Shown piece after piece: positions 22,858 through 34,600 of a stretch of DNA of 64,000 nt. The first letter of the stretch is position 1; the number at the start of each line of letters is the position of its first letter. A program made the position numbers and the translations under genes. The notes below the pieces were generated by a model. That model did no database searches and had not been told where the DNA came from. It worked only from the letters and a program-made list of their open reading frames with translations. Source of the DNA: Hyaloraphidium curvatum (taxonomy: Eukaryota > Monoblepharomycota > Hyaloraphidiomycetes > Hyaloraphidiales > Hyaloraphidiaceae); the NCBI GenBank assembly GCA_025558095.1, contig JAIVFI010000021.1:642499-706498 (forward strand). The letters run 5' to 3'.

Positions 22858-23578
22858 ACTACATGTCCGCGGCGCCTTGAGCGCGGTCCATCGGTCACAC
22901 ATCCCGTCCGTCGGCTCAAACAGCCTGCCGGTGCTCGCCGTCACTGCAGAGTACCGGCAGCAAGCCAGGTTGTGTATTCGCGGGCCTTCGGTTCTCCCAT
23001 GACGACCCCCCCAACACATTAACTCTGCTCGAGCAACCCAGCAAAGCCTTCACCCGAGGGAGAAAAGCGACGTGTTCATTTCATGCCTCATCATGGACAA
23101 TTCCTCTAGCTGATGGGCGAGGTGAAACCGAGGCTACGGAAACGGAGCAGGCGCAACACGGCTGGAGAAGCGGGACCGCCAAAAGCGCAGGCATTCCCAC
23201 AAAGGAGGCTGAAATGGATTTATTGTCACATAGATGGCAAAATCCGCGAGTGTTGGTACCGATTCGGAAGGCAGGTTTGCGTGTGCAGCAACCTGATTCG
23301 GAGGCCGGAGCCCGAGCCCGAGCGCCCGCCCCCACGCGTCCGCCGTCCCACACCAACACCCCCTCCCCCCGGACGTGCCCCGCGACCCCGCGGAACTCCC
23401 AGGTTAGCCGGTGCTATTGAACGATGATTTTTCGCCCTTCCCGGCGGTGGGGTTTTGCTGATGCGCCGCGGGCTGCCCTTCCACAGGGAGCCCTTTGATT
23501 CGGGCGGTTTCGGACCCGCCCGCCCGGCGCACTCACCTCGACGTCGGCTCCACTCCACGGCACAGAGTTCGCGCTATC
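22858..23578. other. No supported gene; probable upstream region of 23579 gene
   Basis: About 720 bp with a Pro/Arg-coding, C-rich stretch near 23300-23400 and no open frame with family features. It probably contains the promoter and 5' UTR of the following gene. Confidence 0.4.
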
Positions 23579-26178
23579 ATGGCGCGCGCGGAGAAGGCGG
23601 CGGCACGGCCGGCCGACCGCGTGGCAACGAGCGGGGCCGCTGTCACCGCGGAGCCCCTCCCCCTCGGAAACGCGCCGCGGGCGGACAGCGCATCGGGGGC
23701 ACCGCACCCGAGCGAAGTCGACCATTGCATGCGCCATGGCATGACGTTGGACCAGCTGCTGCACGACCACCACCCCGCCCCACCCACCGAGCCGGTTCTG
23801 AAGGAGAGCGAGTTCGAGTATATCCTCAACAACGTGCAGAGCAACAGGCTCACCATCCGGGAGACGGGCTGCTTCTTGCATGATTTCCTCATTCACCGCT
23901 TCCGGCGCGCGAGCCCCGAGTTTCTGAACCCGAACTCTGCCATCATCAGCGCGGGCCCCGGCGGGATCAACGCCCTCGTCATCGCCATGTGCGCAAACGG
24001 GTACTTGACGCTGGCAAATGCGCCGGACTGCCCCAGCGGCAAACTTGTACGGGCGCTGCTCAGAGTTGGCAGCTTGTACGCCAGGAAGCCAGTCAAAGCA
24101 AGGACCCTCAACACAAGGAGTACGTCTCGCGCCGAAGCGCATCGATCCGGGCTCGAATCCTCATTTGTCGTCCCTCCAGAGTGGTGCCCCTGCCCGATTA
24201 CGTCGTCCGAGGGCAAGAAGGGGCCCTGCCCAAAGGTGGGCCAACAACTCGTTCAACAGTAGCTTTGTTTGCTGACGAACTTATCGGCAGGTCAACCACT
24301 ACGAAATCGAGTATGCCCGAATGGAGCTGGTTCTTTTCCTCGTAGCGGCCAAGAACGAAGGAACAGTGTTTGACGGTGAGGCATTGGCGCTTGCAGCGCA
24401 CGCACGGAGCGCCGCCAACACGACCTGCCCGCCGCGCACTCCCCAGTGATCATCATCATGTCTGAAGCTCCCTTCGCCCTCTTCGGCCTCGCCGACGATG
24501 CCAAGCTGTGCGACGTCGTCGAAAGCTCTCCGGCAATGCTTCTGGTGAGCCGCCATTCACAACGTTTGCGCGTGTGCTGATGCCGGCCTACAATCCTGAC
24601 TACAGAACACTCCGGAGCTCGAATTCGCTGGCTATTTGGACGTTCCCGGGGTCATCAGCATCCACCCGGCCAAGCTAGAGGGCAGCGTGGCCTGTTTGAA
24701 CCTCCCGAGCGGCATGGACACGACTGAGAAGCACAAGACGATCGTGCTCGCGCAGGGCAAGGCCAACCTGCAGGCGGTACGCGGCATGAAGCAGGCCATG
24801 GAATGGGTGACTGGATGCAAGGTGCGCACGTGACCTTAAGCTTCATTACTGTCGGTCCTTGTCAACTTATCCACCGCAGTCGTTAAACACCGAGCAGCAC
24901 GGCTACGAGATGCTCCGGGAAAACGTCAACCTCCCGCTCTCGTACGAGCAGCTGCTAAAGGAAGGCGACGGAATCGATTTCGGAAAGCTACACAAGGACA
25001 TGAGCACACGCCGGGTAAGGTTTTGGCGTCGTTGGTGCACGCGTTGCTGAATGACGATCGGCTGGTCGGGGGCAGGCGAACACCATTGTGCACGTCGAAC
25101 GCTTTGAGGACGGCACGGAGATGCCCGTCACCCGAGCCCAGCTCGACCTGCATAAGGCGCGGAACTCGGACAAGGGGAGGCGGTCCAATCAGCACAAGGT
25201 GGGTCGTGCTGCAGCGTGGTCTATGCGGCTCAACGCTAACGACCGCCGCGCATTGCAGATGAACCGCGTCGTTGAAGCGGAAAATTCGTTCACTGGACAG
25301 GTCGAGACCATGAAGAATGCCCGGAAACTGGGGTTGCAGAGGGGCCAGGCCCGTGAGTTCCATAGTCAGCCGAACGCAACCACTGAGGCTAACCCGGAGT
25401 GCTCGTTGCAGTCGGCAAGGACAAGGACGCGGCCAGGAAGAGGGCGCAGACCCAGAAGGGCCAGGTGCAGCTCTCGATCAACCATCTGCTCACGACTCTG
25501 GATGCCCTGGCATTGAAGCACCCCGGCCACCGGTTTCCCACATCCACGCTTGTTCAGTGCGGCTCTCTTGAGAAAGGCGGCACATGCGAGCTGACTGCGA
25601 GTCATCTGGCGCACGTGTTTGTCGACTCGGACAACCGGCTAGCTGGTGCATCGTTTGCCGATCCAAGCCGTGAGGGGCCAATGCTGGCGGTCATTGAGTC
25701 CACGCACAAGCACGTGCATGAGCTAGATGCTGGCACGGAGACCAGTCCGCCGAAACGGAAGCGAAAGGAGCCGGAAGTTCGCCTGCGGCGACGAAAGGGG
25801 ACCTCTCGGCGTGAGAGCGCAAACGATTTCGTGTCGCTGGACGGCATCCCGGATGCCGTCCCCGGCTTGTACGGATACGTCGTCAAGGTCAAGAAGCAGC
25901 GTCTGGCTAAGGCCATGAAGTTGGCAAAACTGATTGACGACAACACGGAGGTCGGCGAGGACTCGTACACCATGGTACAGCAGCGCAAGAAGGCCGCAGC
26001 GGAGGCCGCTGCCGAAGCCCAGCGCGAGGCGAAGCTGGCACCGAAGAAGAGGGGCCGGCCCAGGGAAGAGGTGGATCCGAACCCGGGCGCTGGCGTCTTG
26101 GACAACGAGAACGGCGCTTCGGGCGGGGAGATCAAGGAGGTTGAGCGGAGCAAGGCGAAGCGTGCGAAGCACGGGTGA
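23579..26178 (+). CDS. Unknown nuclear-type protein with C-terminal AT-hook
   Basis: Exons 23579-24235, 24291-24375, 24447-24544, 24606-24821, 24880-25014, 25076-25198, 25259-25352 and 25412-26178 (TGA), 724 residues, all junctions in phase with 55-71 nt introns. I do not recognise the family. The N-terminal third is Ala/Pro-rich and then contains a hydrophobic helical segment (ETGCFLHDFLIHRF) and NALVIAMCANGYLTLA. A middle globular part includes LEFAGYLDVPGVISIHP and SYEQLLKEGDGIDFGKL. The C-terminal 180 residues are basic, with a nuclear-localisation-like cluster (PPKRKRK), an Ala/Glu helix and one AT-hook core (KKRGRPREE). This suggests a DNA- or chromatin-associated protein, by composition only. 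The exon chain is the main evidence that it is a gene; membership of exon 1 is least certain. Confidence 0.65.
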
Positions 26179-27826
26179 GGAAGCACGGGTACATGGCATT
26201 CAGCAAACGCGGGTGGACTCGAGGGCATGGTGCCCCTTGATGATCGGAGCTTATTGAGTCACGGTATCTCGGTCCAATTGTTGATTGTTCATTAATGATG
26301 TAGACGCGAAGATTGATTGATATGATTAATCGATTCGTCGATTCGTCATCTAGTCCTCGATCCGTCATCCAAGGGGTGTTGCTTTCTCCGAGGGGCGGAG
26401 GTCCCCGGGAATTTGCATTTCCAGCTATGTCCCGAGCGTTGGCAACTTTGATTTATCGGCATAGCGCGTGGGTGGGTTTAGGCGAGTTGCGGTTGACCGT
26501 CAAAAATGATGGCGATGCTTAGTAGTGAGCGTATGGACCCAAAGCTTGCCCGCCCGCGGCACCTGAAACCGAATCCACAACGCCATTCGCAATCAATCCT
26601 GCGAATGCTGCACCGAATGCGGGCGGCAGACCCCATTGTGCCCGAGCTTCGGCGCCACTGGTTGAGCGGCAGCTTCATTGAGTTTCCATCCTTTCGAAAC
26701 TGACGTCAGGCCAGCGCGCCCAGTGACGCCGACATCGCCGAACCGACGCCCGCTCGCGGGCAACTTCAAACGAAAGGTTGCTTGGATTGAAAGAAGGCGT
26801 CCACGGATAAAAAGGATGGGAAACCGCGTCCGGCAGCCCAGTCGCCAGGTGCTCGGTCGGCTTGCTTGCCCACGCTGGTGTGACGAGGCCAGATGCATCC
26901 GCCGCAGTAGCAAATCGCGACGAAGATCGCCAAAAAAGTTGGCAACTCGGCTTTCACGGCATCCTCGACCGGTTCAGCGTGCCCAATAGTACCGGGGATC
27001 CCTCCTCGTCCGGTCCAGCACGCAGTCTTTCAAAAGCCGACACGCCGTCCAGAGGCAGTCCATAGACCACCAAACAAGCTCGTCCCGTCAGAACGCCCAG
27101 TCTCCTCAATTGAGTGCGGTGCGGTGCGGTCACGTTCATGGTGCCAACGGGTGCGTTGCAGCGCGCTCCCCGGCCACGGAAGAGCTTCTAGCGCTCCAAC
27201 CATCGGTCCAGCAACTCTCACGTACTCTATGGCGCGGTCTCCGGCGAGATTCGGCGGCCAGAGGCGGTGTCACCTCGAGGCGATGGGCTGCAAAAAATAA
27301 GGAGGCAGGACGCATCGGCGCCGGCGTCGGAACCCGCGCACCCGCCGCCCGCCGCCCGCGCCCGCCGCGCCCGCGCCCGCGCCGGCACGAGCGCCCCCTT
27401 TCCCGGTCTGGTTGCCGAGGCCGGGCCGCGCCATCGTCCGGGGACCGGGGTCGGTCGAGTCACCGACAACAAGCGAACAAAGGACGCCTCCCAAACATCG
27501 AACCGGCGCTCATCAGTACATCAGTACATCTCTTGCAGAGAATGAACATGATTAGCTGCGAAAGGATGCGGCCGGCGGGCCACCCACGAGGCTCGTCGTG
27601 CTCGCTCAGCCGGCTGAGGTGCAGATCGGTCACACCCACCTTGACGGCTCTCGCCCCATAATAGTGAAGCGAAGTTGCCATCAAAACTCCACAGATCTTG
27701 ATTCCATGGTTCGAAGACTAGAGGGAAAGCGGCGGAGAAGGGAATTTGAACATGGAAAACGCGACGAATCGAGCGACCGGACGTGGGAGCTCTCTGTAGG
27801 ACCTTCCACCGGGATTATGAATGTCA
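26179..27826. other. No supported gene
   Basis: 1.65 kb between the unknown gene and the tRNA. It includes an AT-rich patch with gattgatt-like repeats (26280-26360), which could be a 3' UTR/terminator area, and a GC-rich CGC-run patch (27340-27420). No open frame with family features was seen. Confidence 0.45.
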
Positions 27827-27932
27827 GGGGAAGTCGGATAGCGGCCAATTCCGCCAGTTTAAGGATTCCCTCCTTCAGGGAAGTCGTCCACTGGTCCCGA
27901 AAGGGGCGTGGGTTCGAATCCCACCTTCCTCA
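27827..27932 (+). tRNA. tRNA-Leu(AAG) with 24-nt intron
   Basis: Class II tRNA fold read by eye. Acceptor GGGGAAG pairs with CTTCCTC (one G-T wobble), discriminator A at 27932. D stem GGA/TCC with an AGCGGCCAA loop. Anticodon stem CCAGT/ACTGG with loop TTAAGG-C, giving anticodon AAG (27861-27863). The intron (27865-27888) sits at the canonical 37/38 position and contains CCTT able to pair with AAGG of the loop. The variable arm is CCC-GAAA-GGG. The T arm GTGGG-TTCGAAT-CCCAC is perfect and contains a consensus B box. Mature length is 82 nt before CCA. A T4 Pol III terminator follows 17 bp downstream. It looks functional and heads the satellite array. Confidence 0.85.
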
Positions 27933-27949
27933 ACTAGTGCATTCCACTC

Positions 27950-27953
27950 TTTT
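27950..27953 (+). terminator. Pol III T4 terminator of tRNA-Leu
   Basis: TTTT in the context cactcttttgtcc, 17 bp after the tRNA 3' end. The same T4 is copied in each satellite unit after the tRNA-tail sequence. Confidence 0.6.
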
Positions 27954-28489
27954 GTCCCTCTGAATGCTATTCTGTTCCACTCCAAGGGCACTGCACATCC
28001 GTTCCCTGCAGCAATAAGCTTTTCTGTTGCTGCCCAGCCGTGCCGCCAGCCCAACAGACAGGGATGGAACGGTATTTGCGTCACCAATACATCTGATTCC
28101 TGATGCTGACCATCTATGGGATCTGGAGCCTCAAGGAGCGTGGGATACGAATCCCACCTTCCTCGCGCGGGATACGAATCCCACCTTCCTCAACTAGTGC
28201 ATTCCACTCTTTTGTCCCTCTGAATGCTATTCTGTTCCACTCCAAGGGCACTGCACATCCGTTCCCTGCAGCAATAAGCTTTTCTGTTGCTGCCCAGCCG
28301 TGCCGCCAGCCCAACAGACAGGGATGGAACGGTATTTGCGTCACCAATACATCTGATTCCTGATGCTGACCATCTATGGGATCTGGAGCCTCAAGGAGCG
28401 TGGGATACGAATCCCACCTTCCTCGCGCGGGATACGAATCCCACCTTCCTCAACTAGTGCATTCCACTCTTTTGTCCCTCTGAATGCTA

Positions 28490-31400
28490 TTCTGTTCCAT
28501 TCCAAGCGCACTGCACCATCCGTTCGGCAGCAAGCTTTTCAGGGTGCCCGGCCGTCGCATGAGCTGAACTCCATCACGGGCTTCCTTTCAAAGTCCACAA
28601 AGGACATGGAAGTCCGGGGAATTGAAAGTGATGCACAACAAGTAAGGACAAGCTTTTGTAAGTGGCAGCACAGTAGAGGTGCCACAGCAATCGCAACGGC
28701 ACGGTACGGTGTGCTAGGGTCTGTCTGTGCTGCTCACCAGTTGTGCTGTTGGACTGTGTCGTGCTCCATTGCCTTCCTAAGCAAGCTGCTCATGCTGACC
28801 ATCTCTGGATCCTCAAGGAGCGTGGGTTCCGAATCCCACCTTCCTCAACTAGTGCATTCCACTCTTTTGTCCCTCTGAATGCTATTCTGTTCCATTCCAA
28901 GCGCACTGCACCATCCGTTCGGCAGCAAGCTTTTCAGGGTGCCCGGCCGTCGCATGAGCTGAACTCCATCACGGGCTTCCTTTCAAAGTCCACAAAGGAC
29001 ATGGAAGTCCGGGGAATTGAAAGTGATGCACAACAAGTAAGGACAAGCTTTTGTAAGTGGCAGCACAGTAGAGGTGCCACAGCAATCGCAACGGCACGGT
29101 ACGGTGTGCTAGGGTCTGTCTGTGCTGCTCACCAGTTGTGCTGTTGGACTGTGTCGTGCTCCATTGCCTTCCTAAGCAAGCTGCTCATGCTGACCATCTC
29201 TGGATCCTCAAGGAGCGTGGGTTCCGAATCCCACCTTCCTCAACTAGTGCATTCCACTCTTTTGTCCCTCTGAATGCTATTCTGTTCCATTCCAAGCGCA
29301 CTGCACCATCCGTTCGGCAGCAAGCTTTTCAGGGTGCCCGGCCGTCGCATGAGCTGAACTCCATCACGGGCTTCCTTTCAAAGTCCACAAAGGACATGGA
29401 AGTCCGGGGAATTGAAAGTGATGCACAACAAGTAAGGACAAGCTTTTGTAAGTGGCAGCACAGTAGAGGTGCCACAGCAATCGCAACGGCACGGTACGGT
29501 GTGCTAGGGTCTGTCTGTGCTGCTCACCAGTTGTGCTGTTGGACTGTGTCGTGCTCCATTGCCTTCCTAAGCAAGCTGCTCATGCTGACCATCTCTGGAT
29601 CCTCAAGGAGCGTGGGTTCCGAATCCCACCTTCCTCAACTAGTGCATTCCACTCTTTTGTCCCTCTGAATGCTATTCTGTTCCATTCCAAGCGCACTGCA
29701 CCATCCGTTCGGCAGCAAGCTTTTCAGGGTGCCCGGCCGTCGCATGAGCTGAACTCCATCACGGGCTTCCTTTCAAAGTCCACAAAGGACATGGAAGTCC
29801 GGGGAATTGAAAGTGATGCACAACAAGTAAGGACAAGCTTTTGTAAGTGGCAGCACAGTAGAGGTGCCACAGCAATCGCAACGGCACGGTACGGTGTGCT
29901 AGGGTCTGTCTGTGCTGCTCACCAGTTGTGCTGTTGGACTGTGTCGTGCTCCATTGCCTTCCTAAGCAAGCTGCTCATGCTGACCATCTCTGGATCCTCA
30001 AGGAGCGTGGGTTCCGAATCCCACCTTCCTCAACTAGTGCATTCCACTCTTTTGTCCCTCTGAATGCTATTCTGTTCCATTCCAAGCGCACTGCACCATC
30101 CGTTCGGCAGCAAGCTTTTCAGGGTGCCCGGCCGTCGCATGAGCTGAACTCCATCACGGGCTTCCTTTCAAAGTCCACAAAGGACATGGAAGTCCGGGGA
30201 ATTGAAAGTGATGCACAACAAGTAAGGACAAGCTTTTGTAAGTGGCAGCACAGTAGAGGTGCCACAGCAATCGCAACGGCACGGTACGGTGTGCTAGGGT
30301 CTGTCTGTGCTGCTCACCAGTTGTGCTGTTGGACTGTGTCGTGCTCCATTGCCTTCCTAAGCAAGCTGCTCATGCTGACCATCTCTGGATCCTCAAGGAG
30401 CGTGGGTTCCGAATCCCACCTTCCTCAACTAGTGCATTCCACTCTTTTGTCCCTCTGAATGCTATTCTGTTCCATTCCAAGCGCACTGCACCATCCGTTC
30501 GGCAGCAAGCTTTTCAGGGTGCCCGGCCGTCGCATGAGCTGAACTCCATCACGGGCTTCCTTTCAAAGTCCACAAAGGACATGGAAGTCCGGGGAATTGA
30601 AAGTGATGCACAACAAGTAAGGACAAGCTTTTGTAAGTGGCAGCACAGTAGAGGTGCCACAGCAATCGCAACGGCACGGTACGGTGTGCTAGGGTCTGTC
30701 TGTGCTGCTCACCAGTTGTGCTGTTGGACTGTGTCGTGCTCCATTGCCTTCCTAAGCAAGCTGCTCATGCTGACCATCTCTGGATCCTCAAGGAGCGTGG
30801 GTTCCGAATCCCACCTTCCTCAACTAGTGCATTCCACTCTTTTGTCCCTCTGAATGCTATTCTGTTCCATTCCAAGCGCACTGCACCATCCGTTCGGCAG
30901 CAAGCTTTTCAGGGTGCCCGGCCGTCGCATGAGCTGAACTCCATCACGGGCTTCCTTTCAAAGTCCACAAAGGACATGGAAGTCCGGGGAATTGAAAGTG
31001 ATGCACAACAAGTAAGGACAAGCTTTTGTAAGTGGCAGCACAGTAGAGGTGCCACAGCAATCGCAACGGCACGGTACGGTGTGCTAGGGTCTGTCTGTGC
31101 TGCTCACCAGTTGTGCTGTTGGACTGTGTCGTGCTCCATTGCCTTCCTAAGCAAGCTGCTCATGCTGACCATCTCTGGATCCTCAAGGAGCGTGGGTTCC
31201 GAATCCCACCTTCCTCAACTAGTGCATTCCACTCTTTTGTCCCTCTGAATGCTATTCTGTTCCATTCCAAGCGCACTGCACCATCCGTTCGGCAGCAAGC
31301 TTTTCAGGGTGCCCGGCCGTCGCATGAGCTGAACTCCATCACGGGCTTCCTTTCAAAGTCCACAAAGGACATGGAAGTCCGGGGAATTGAAAGTGATGCA

Positions 31401-31650
31401 CAACAAGTAAGGACAAGCTTTTGTAAGTGGCAGCACAGTAGAGGTGCCACAGCAATCGCAACGGCACGGTACGGTGTGCTAGGGTCTGTCTGTGCTGCTC
31501 ACCAGTTGTGCTGTTGGACTGTGTCGTGCTCCATGCACCCTTACATGGGTAGAGCTGCGGTGCATGGCTTCAGAATGCCTTCCTAAGCAAGCTGCTCATG
31601 CTGACCATCTCTGGATCCTCAAAGAGCGTGGGTTCCGAACCCCACCTTCC
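28490..31650 (+). repeat. 395-bp sub-array, about eight units
   Basis: Markers recur at exactly 395-bp steps (for example 28743, 29138, 29533, 29928, 30323, 30718, 31113) with no difference seen between copies. The unit replaces the centre of the 260-bp type with a different segment (from ccatccgttcggcagcaag to gccttcctaagcaagctgc). The last unit carries an insert of about 40 bp near 31534-31574 (gcacccttacatgggtagag...). Confidence 0.9.
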
Positions 31651-34600
31651 TCAACTAGTGCATTCCACTCTTTTGTCCCTCTGAATGCTATTCTGTTCCA
31701 CTCCAAGGGCACTGCACATCCGTTCCCTGCAGCAATAAGCTTTTCTGTTGCTGCCCAGCCGTGCCGCCAGCCCAACAGACAGGGATGGAACGGTATTTGC
31801 GTCACCAATACATCTGATTCCTGATGCTGACCATCTATGGGATCTGGAGCCTCAACGAGCATGGGATACGAATCCCACCTTCCTCGCGCGGGATACGAAT
31901 CCCACCTTCCTCAACTAGTGCATTCCACTCTTTTGTCCCTCTGAATGCTATTCTGTTCCACTCCAAGCGCACTGCACATCCGTTCCCTGCAGCAATAAGC
32001 TTTTCTGTTGCTGCCCAGCCGTGCCGCCAGCCCAACAGACAGCAATGGAACGGCATTTGCGTCACCAATACATCTGATTCCTGATGCTGACCATCTATGG
32101 GATCTGGAGCCTCAAGGAGCGTGGGATACGAATCCCACCTTCCTCAACTAGTGCATTCCACTCTTTTGTCCCTCTGAATGCTGTTCTGTTCCACTCCAAG
32201 GGCACTGCACATCCGTTCCCTGCAGCAATAAGCTTTTCTGTTGCTGCCCAGCCGTGCCGCCAGCCCAACAGACAGGGATGGAACGGTATTTGCGTCACCA
32301 ATACATCTGATTCCTGATGCTGACCATCTATGGGATCTGGAGCCTCAACGAGCATGGGATACGAATCCCACCTTCCTCGCGCGGGATACGAATCCCACCT
32401 TCCTCAACTAGTGCATTCCACTCTTTTGTCCCTCTGAATGCTATTCTGTTCCACTCCAAGGGCACTGCACATCCGTTCCCTGCAGCAATAAGCTTTTCTG
32501 TTGCTGCCCAGCCGTGCCGCCAGCCCAACAGACAGGGATGGAACGGCATTTGCGTCACCAATACATCTGATTCCTGATGCTGACCATCTATGGGATCTGG
32601 AGCCTCAACGAGCATGGGATACGAATCCCACCTTCCTCGCGCGGGATACGAATCCTACCTTCCTCAACTAGTGCATTCCACTCTTTTGTCCCTCTGAATG
32701 CTATTCTGTTCCACTCCAAGGGCACTGCACATCCGTTCCCTGCAGCAATAAGCTTTTCTGTTGCTGCCCAGCCGTGCCGCCAGCCCAACAGACAGGGATG
32801 GAACGGTATTTGCGTCACCAATACATCTGATTCCTGATGCTGACCATCTATGGGATCTGGAGCCTCAAGGAGCGTGGGATACGAATCCCACCTTCCTCAT
32901 GCTGGATGCCCTCTGCTCTTTTGCCCCTCTGAATGCTATTCTGTTCCACTCCAAGGGCACTGCACATCCGTTCCCTGCAGCAATAAGCTTTTCTGTTGCT
33001 GCCCAGCCGTGCCGCCAGCCCAACAGACAGGGATGGAACGGCATTTGCGTCACCAATACATCTGATTCCTGATGCTGACCATCTATGGGATCTGGAGCCT
33101 CAAGGAGCGTGGGATACGAATCCCACCTTCCTCATGCTGGATGCCCTCTGCTCTTTTGCCCCTCTGAATGCTATTCTGTTCCACTCCAAGGGCACTGCAC
33201 ATCCGTTCCCTGCAGCAATAAGCTTTTCTGTTGCTGCCCAGCCGTGCCGCCAGCCCAACAGACAGGGATGGAACGGCATTTGCGTCACCAATACATCTGA
33301 TTCCTGATGCTGACCATCTATGGGATCTGGAGCCTCAAGGAGCGTGGGATACGAATCCCACCTTCCTCATGCTGGATGCCCTCTGCTCTTTTGCCCCTCT
33401 GAATGCTATTCTGTTCCACTCCAAGGGCACTGCACATCCGTTCCCTGCAGCAATAAGCTTTTCTGTTGCTGCCCAGCCGTGCCGCCAGCCCAACAGACAG
33501 GGATGGAACGGTATTTGCGTCACCAATACATCTGATTCCTGATGCTGACCATCTATGGGATCTGGAGCCTCAACGAGCATGGGATACGAATCCCACCTTC
33601 CTCATGCTGGATGCCCTCTGCTCTTTTGCCCCTCTGAATGCTATTCTGTTCCACTCCAAGGGCACTGCACATCCGTTCCCTGCAGCAATAAGCTTTTCTG
33701 TTGCTGCCCAGCCGTGCCGCCAGCCCAACAGACAGGGATGGAACGGCATTTGCGTCACCAATACATCTGATTCCTGATGCTGACCATCTATGGGATCTGG
33801 AGCCTCAAGGAGCGTGGGATACGAATCCCACCTTCCTCGCGCGGGATACGAATCCCACCTTCCTCAACTAGTGCATTCCACTCTTTTGTCCCTCTGAATG
33901 CTATTCTGTTCCACTCCAAGGGCACTGCACATCCGTTCCCTGCAGCAATAAGCTTTTCTGTTGCTGCCCAGCCGTGCCGCCAGCCCAACAGACAGGGATG
34001 GAACGGTATTTGCGTCACCAATACATCTGATTCCTGATGCTGACCATCTATGGGATCTGGAGCCTCAAGGAGCGTGGGATACGAATCCCACCTTCCTCAT
34101 GCTGGATGCCCTCTGCTCTTTTGCCCCTCTGAATGCTATTCTGTTCCACTCCAAGGGCACTGCACATCCGTTCCCTGCAGCAATAAGCTTTTCTGTTGCT
34201 GCCCAGCCGTGCCGCCAGCCCAACAGACAGGGATGGAACGGTATTTGCGTCACCAATACATCTGATTCCTGATGCTGACCATCTATGGGATCTGGAGCCT
34301 CAACGAGCATGGGATACGAATCCCACCTTCCTCGCGCGGGATACGAATCCCACCTTCCTCAACTAGTGCATTCCACTCTTTTGTCCCTCTGAATGCTATT
34401 CTGTTCCACTCCAAGGGCACTGCACATCCGTTCCCTGCAGCAATAAGCTTTTCTGTTGCTGCCCAGCCGTGCCGCCAGCCCAACAGACAGGGATGGAACG
34501 GCATTTGCGTCACCAATACATCTGATTCCTGATGCTGACCATCTATGGGATCTGGAGCCTCAAGGAGCGTGGGATACGAATCCCACCTTCCTCGCGCGGG

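Noticed and set aside
24047-24102. An intron after PSGKL in the unknown gene (alternative frame with HKEYVSRRS)
   Set aside because: Using it leaves the next junction out of phase with the VNHYEIEYAR exon, whereas reading straight through to 24235 keeps every junction in phase.
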